From Torreya grandis (Eukaryota; Streptophyta; Pinopsida; Cupressales; Taxaceae), in assembly GCA_037957365.1 (NCBI GenBank), contig JARHVA010003168.1, positions 1,927,501-1,991,500 of the forward strand: 64,000 bases of DNA. The letters run 5' to 3'. The notes under the pieces were generated by a model. The model worked only from the letters and a program-made list of their open reading frames with translations. It had not been told where the DNA came from and did not search any database. Below are positions 60,340-64,000 of this stretch, one piece after another. Numbering within the stretch: the first letter of the stretch is position 1; every line of letters begins with the position of its first letter. Both the position numbers and the translations under genes were made by a program.

Positions 60340-61581
60340 TGTGTGCAATTATAAGTGCATCATGTTTATAAATCAATCATAACTCAGAGAAGATAGATCA
60401 TACCACACAATTTAGATTGGGGATACATTAGATAATCGAGAATATGACCAATATGGGGATCTGTTAGAACTGATTATGGGATCTCTTATCACAATACACA
60501 ATTATAGGGAGGGTTCCAAAGCCTCTATTCAAGCACAATCACATAATAAACCTAAGGGAGTCCTATGTTTTATAGTCACTAAACTAATAACAAGTAAATT
60601 AAAATATAATCTAGTGCTCACCAAAAATTGTGGCACAAATTAGGGGTTATAAATAATAAAATTAAACATGTATAAAAGACATATACTCATGTTAATTTAT
60701 ATATAATCCTAATGCATGGAAGAAAAGTACAAATGATTATCTATCTAATATTACAAAAGAGAAACAAAGTTAGGACTACTTACCTTTGAATATAAAACCA
60801 TCAAGCCTCAATTCTCCCTTGCCCAAAGTGATTCTCAAGAGGTTATTGTGGTATGTAAGGATGACAATGATAAATCAGCTCTAGGCTACACAACTTATCA
60901 ATGCATCTAAAATACTTCTCCACAAGATAAGATCCATATCTCCAAAGAAAGTATGAAACCCTAAGTTTTATCCTCAAGTAGAATGGTGGATAAGAAAATG
61001 CACAATAGCTCTTAATTATTCTTATATTATTTAAATAATGGTAAAATTAACTTGTATATATAGGTATATCTAACTATAAGCCCTTCTAAATGTTTTGGCC
61101 AATAGGGTTAACCCAATTGACCTATCATAATTTTGGACAAGAATTCACTAAGTCATAGGCTAGGTTAGCCAAGAGCTAACCTAGAACCTAAGTGAATTTC
61201 ACCAAAAAATATATAGGTTTGATTTAGTTGATCTAGTATAGTAAATAGAGGTTGTAAACTATATAGAGTTAACAGTGTCGACCTAGTACAATGAACAATC
61301 AAAAGGGGGTTAAAGTTAGTAAAAGGGGGACACAAGGTAAGAAATTATTGATGAGTGTGAAATAGAGAATAAAATTCTTAGGGTTAAGGTTTTCAAGAGA
61401 CAAATATGTATATAACATGTTTAAAAAGGGATAAAAATCCTGTGAAGTACTAATGGTTTACCCACCCCTTTCTTGATGCACCCATTAAGGCATGCACTTA
61501 GAGAGATTGAGACTCAATGGGATATTACAAGATACAAAATGTTAGTAAGTAATAAATTTGTTAAAATATTATGTGTATACA
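60340..61581 (-). repeat. 5' LTR of the gag-only element
   Basis: Direct repeat of 52810-54049, two bases longer, with the same gtcgacctagt motifs near 61,180-61,300. It is followed by cttgg, the likely target duplication. Confidence 0.9.
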
Positions 61582-61586
61582 CTTGG

Positions 61587-64000
61587 TGTGCGGCATGGAA
61601 GTGCTTAGTGTAGAGCATGTAAATGCTTAGCATAGGGTACATGTGTATTCAATCTTACTAATTTGTGTAGAAGATCATGTGTCTCATTTTAACAATGGGA
61701 ATGTCCCCAAGTTATGGGACCCTTTTTATCCTTGGGAAAAACCTCCAAATAATTTTATCTTATTTTAATCTAAATGCATCTAATTTATAACTAACACATA
61801 GAACTACTATGAGTAGAAGGGAATTTACTACTAATATTAAACCTAGTCTTTTGAGGGGAAAAGGAGGAGAGAGTGTAAGAGGTTTGTTGAAAGGTAAAAT
61901 GGTGATGCACCAAGAGTATAGTGATAACCTCACCCATTTGAGAACACATTAAAATTAAGGAACCAAAACACACATCCATAAAATTAGACACCCACTACAT
62001 AAGTGTTTCACATAAAGGTATGGGAAAACAACACATCATTAAGAGGGACAAAAAAGGGTCCATAGATAATGCATGTGCATACCGGTGTATAAAATATGTG
62101 TGAGCTATAGAGGGTTATAATTCTATATAGATTTAGGGAGGGAGGATAAAATTAATAAGGATGAACATCCATAGAAAAATATCAATAATTGCTAATACAC
62201 ACAGGGTACAAAACATGAAGAGAGGTAATTTAGTTCTTATTAATTTCAATGCCTAAACCAATATAACAACTCAAATGGGAATATATTTTTTATACCAATG
62301 ATTGGGACCCTTTTAATAATTAAAATCAAGGTTTAATTATATTTTTAAAAGATCATTTATAATTAATTCACCACTTGAGATAGTATATAGGAAATTAAAT
62401 CAAAAATTGGTGGTCAAAACTCAAGAGAACTAGACTCTGACATAATGGCTACTACAATCCATGCGCATTTATTTTGGGTTGACAATCTGATCATATAAGT
62501 AGCTAAAAGGTCATTATGGGATCTTTATATGATTTATGTGTGCATTGAGGCCATAAGTATACTTATGTTTCCAGAGGATGCATTTCTACATGATCTACCA
62601 TTGGCTTGTTACCTATGCTTTTAATTCCACTCTAACTCAACTTCCTTCATTATCTAATTAGGCTCATTTACCACTTTTACCTATTGTTACCAACTTTTAA
62701 TCCACCTACAACACTTTATAATGTAGAGGTTATATAGGATTTCATTAGATTTTTCCATTTCATTTTTACACATGTGGTATATTTCTACACGTCTCTCTTA
62801 AGGATCATATGTGCGTTAAGTACTATGCGCATTGGACATTGTTTAGTTTATAATAGTTATACATGTAAGTTTGTGTGTGGAGAATTTACATAGAGGGGGA
62901 ATGCATACCTTTCATGATTCATATAAACTTTGTTGTTCTCTACATGTGGTTCATGCTTGATTATATTCAACATTTTAAATTCCTACATTAATTTAAATAG
63001 CCAAGTGCACTCTCACATCATGTTTTTAGTATGTGATGTACTTGATACTTGAATGTATCCTATACAAAGAGTACACATAAAAGGTTACATAAGAGGATGA
63101 GTACTATAACATAATGTCACAATGGTGTAGATAATCTACATATCTATAGAGGATGGATGAGAAAAATCTTCTACAAAATACGTAATGCCTTAATTCCTTT
63201 TTCAATTAGTCCCCTTTCGTTACTTTTCAAATATAAACCTTACATCTAGGAGCTTACTATTGTGGACTTAATTTTCACCCTTACATTTGGTTATTTAGTC
63301 TCCCTCCAACTAATCCATAAAATTGTAACAACCCCAAGCTATGGGTATCTTGTAATGGGGTTGAACCTCTAGAGAAGGTTGGATTCCTTTTGGTAGATCA
63401 CCTATACTAATTCTTATACTTGGAAAAGGGTTAGAGATGAGGTAAATGGGTAACTAAAAAAGATAAAAGGTGATGAAAAAAATTAAAATTATAACTCACA
63501 GAATCATGAAATAAACATTGATGTAGCATAAGATAATCCTTTCTCACATAATCTCAAAAACTAGCTAATTTTCATAAATGTTTTAGAAACGAGGCTCAAA
63601 AGTAATGAATGAAGCAAAGAGGAATTCTAACATTCATACCAAGCATCCTTTAGTGGTAGAAAGAGCACAAGTTTGAACTTGAAACTAACTTTAAATCACC
63701 TAAAATAGGAAATAAATAAGGACAATGTACATGGAATAAAATCCTTCACAATGACATCATGCACAAGCTTGCTACACATAATTCAGAGGCAAGAGATAGT
63801 TAAATATTATCTTACTACTTCAAGAGGTTTTTCATAAAAAAAATTATAGGGTTTCCTCTTGTCAAATTAGAGTTATCTTTTCTCAAAAAATGAGAATCCT
63901 ATTAAAATAAAATGGGGAAGAAAAGGGAGATATAGGATAAAAAGGAAAGGAGAGAGAAGAAGCGAGCAAAATAGAAATCAATAAATGAGGTCCAACCACC
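61587..64000. other. Intergenic DNA at the right edge, no gene recognised
   Basis: Near 61,590 a phrase gtgcttagtgtagagcatgt is partly repeated as atgcttagcatagggtac. A 66-codon minus-strand open stretch at 61791-61991 has no family signature. A weak inverted repeat (aacccca...tggggtt) lies near 63,330-63,365. Nothing else was seen. Confidence 0.4.

Larger units (their letters stand above)
52810..61581 (-). mobile_element. Gag-only gypsy-like LTR element (TR-GAG type), minus strand
   Basis: Direct repeats 52810-54049 and 60340-61581 (1,240 and 1,242 bp) begin with TGTRTG and end with TATACA, giving proper TG...CA ends. Flanks tttgg and cttgg match in four of five bases, a likely target duplication. 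A tRNA-Trp-like PBS lies 3 bases inside the right LTR and a G-rich tract lies beside the left LTR, so it reads on the minus strand. A decayed gag is present at about 57.5-58.4 kb, but no protease, RT, RNase H or integrase is visible in the remaining space. This is the layout of TR-GAG elements, non-autonomous with only gag. Loss of pol by deletion is the other reading. Confidence 0.83.

Noticed and set aside
63331..63365. Terminator-like inverted repeat aacccca/tggggtt
   Set aside because: Only seven paired bases and no gene upstream; easily chance.

Overview
This window looks like intergenic nuclear DNA of a plant with a large, strongly A+T-rich, heavily methylated genome. It is built almost entirely of old LTR retrotransposons, tandem repeats and decayed coding sequence. 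No intact gene, rRNA or tRNA is visible. The plant call rests on three things seen in the sequence: a Ty1/copia element primed by initiator tRNA-Met, a Ty3/gypsy-type gag element whose primer site fits plant tRNA-Trp, and decay by C-to-T and G-to-A changes in CG and CHG contexts (CAG to TAG, CGA to TGA, TGG to TAG). The species cannot be named from this; a giant gymnosperm-like genome is only a guess.

Layout. 1-3.57 kb: A+T-rich DNA with a diverged direct duplication. 3.57-10.22 kb: complete but dead Ty1/copia element on the minus strand (LTRs of about 463 bp, PBS, polypurine tract, and one collinear gag-pro-int-RT-RNaseH frame full of stops). 11.16-14.64 kb: degenerate satellite rich in dyads, containing a 115-bp near-palindrome; it recurs at 31.6-32.1 kb. 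16.1-19.6 kb: unrecognised decayed coding sequence, minus strand. 20.86-31.14 kb: an LTR element of about 10.3 kb with 1.96-kb LTRs and no recognisable protease, reverse transcriptase or integrase, but with two or three long unrecognised decayed ORFs. Its LTR promoter carries an array of CACGTGTC-like motifs. 33.8-36.2 kb: decayed gene of the GHTHxDID-type transposase-like family, plus strand. 37.7-38.35 kb and 38.6-42.6 kb: tandem repeats, the second a satellite of about 369 bp with about eleven units. 43.3-51.0 kb: no recognisable genes. 51.0-52.4 kb: gag remnant of a second gypsy-like element, minus strand. 52.81-61.58 kb: gag-only gypsy-like element (TR-GAG type), minus strand, with 1.24-kb LTRs, a tRNA-Trp-like PBS and a near-matching target duplication. 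61.6-64.0 kb: nothing recognisable.

How it fits together. Only the copia element ever carried its own recognisable enzymes. The 10.3-kb element and the 52.8-kb element look non-autonomous and would have needed enzymes supplied in trans. The strongest candidates for something undescribed are the 10.3-kb element (its proteins and its promoter array), the 115-bp dyad satellite, and the tRNA-Trp-primed gag-only element with a 50-bp repeat shared between its LTRs and leader.
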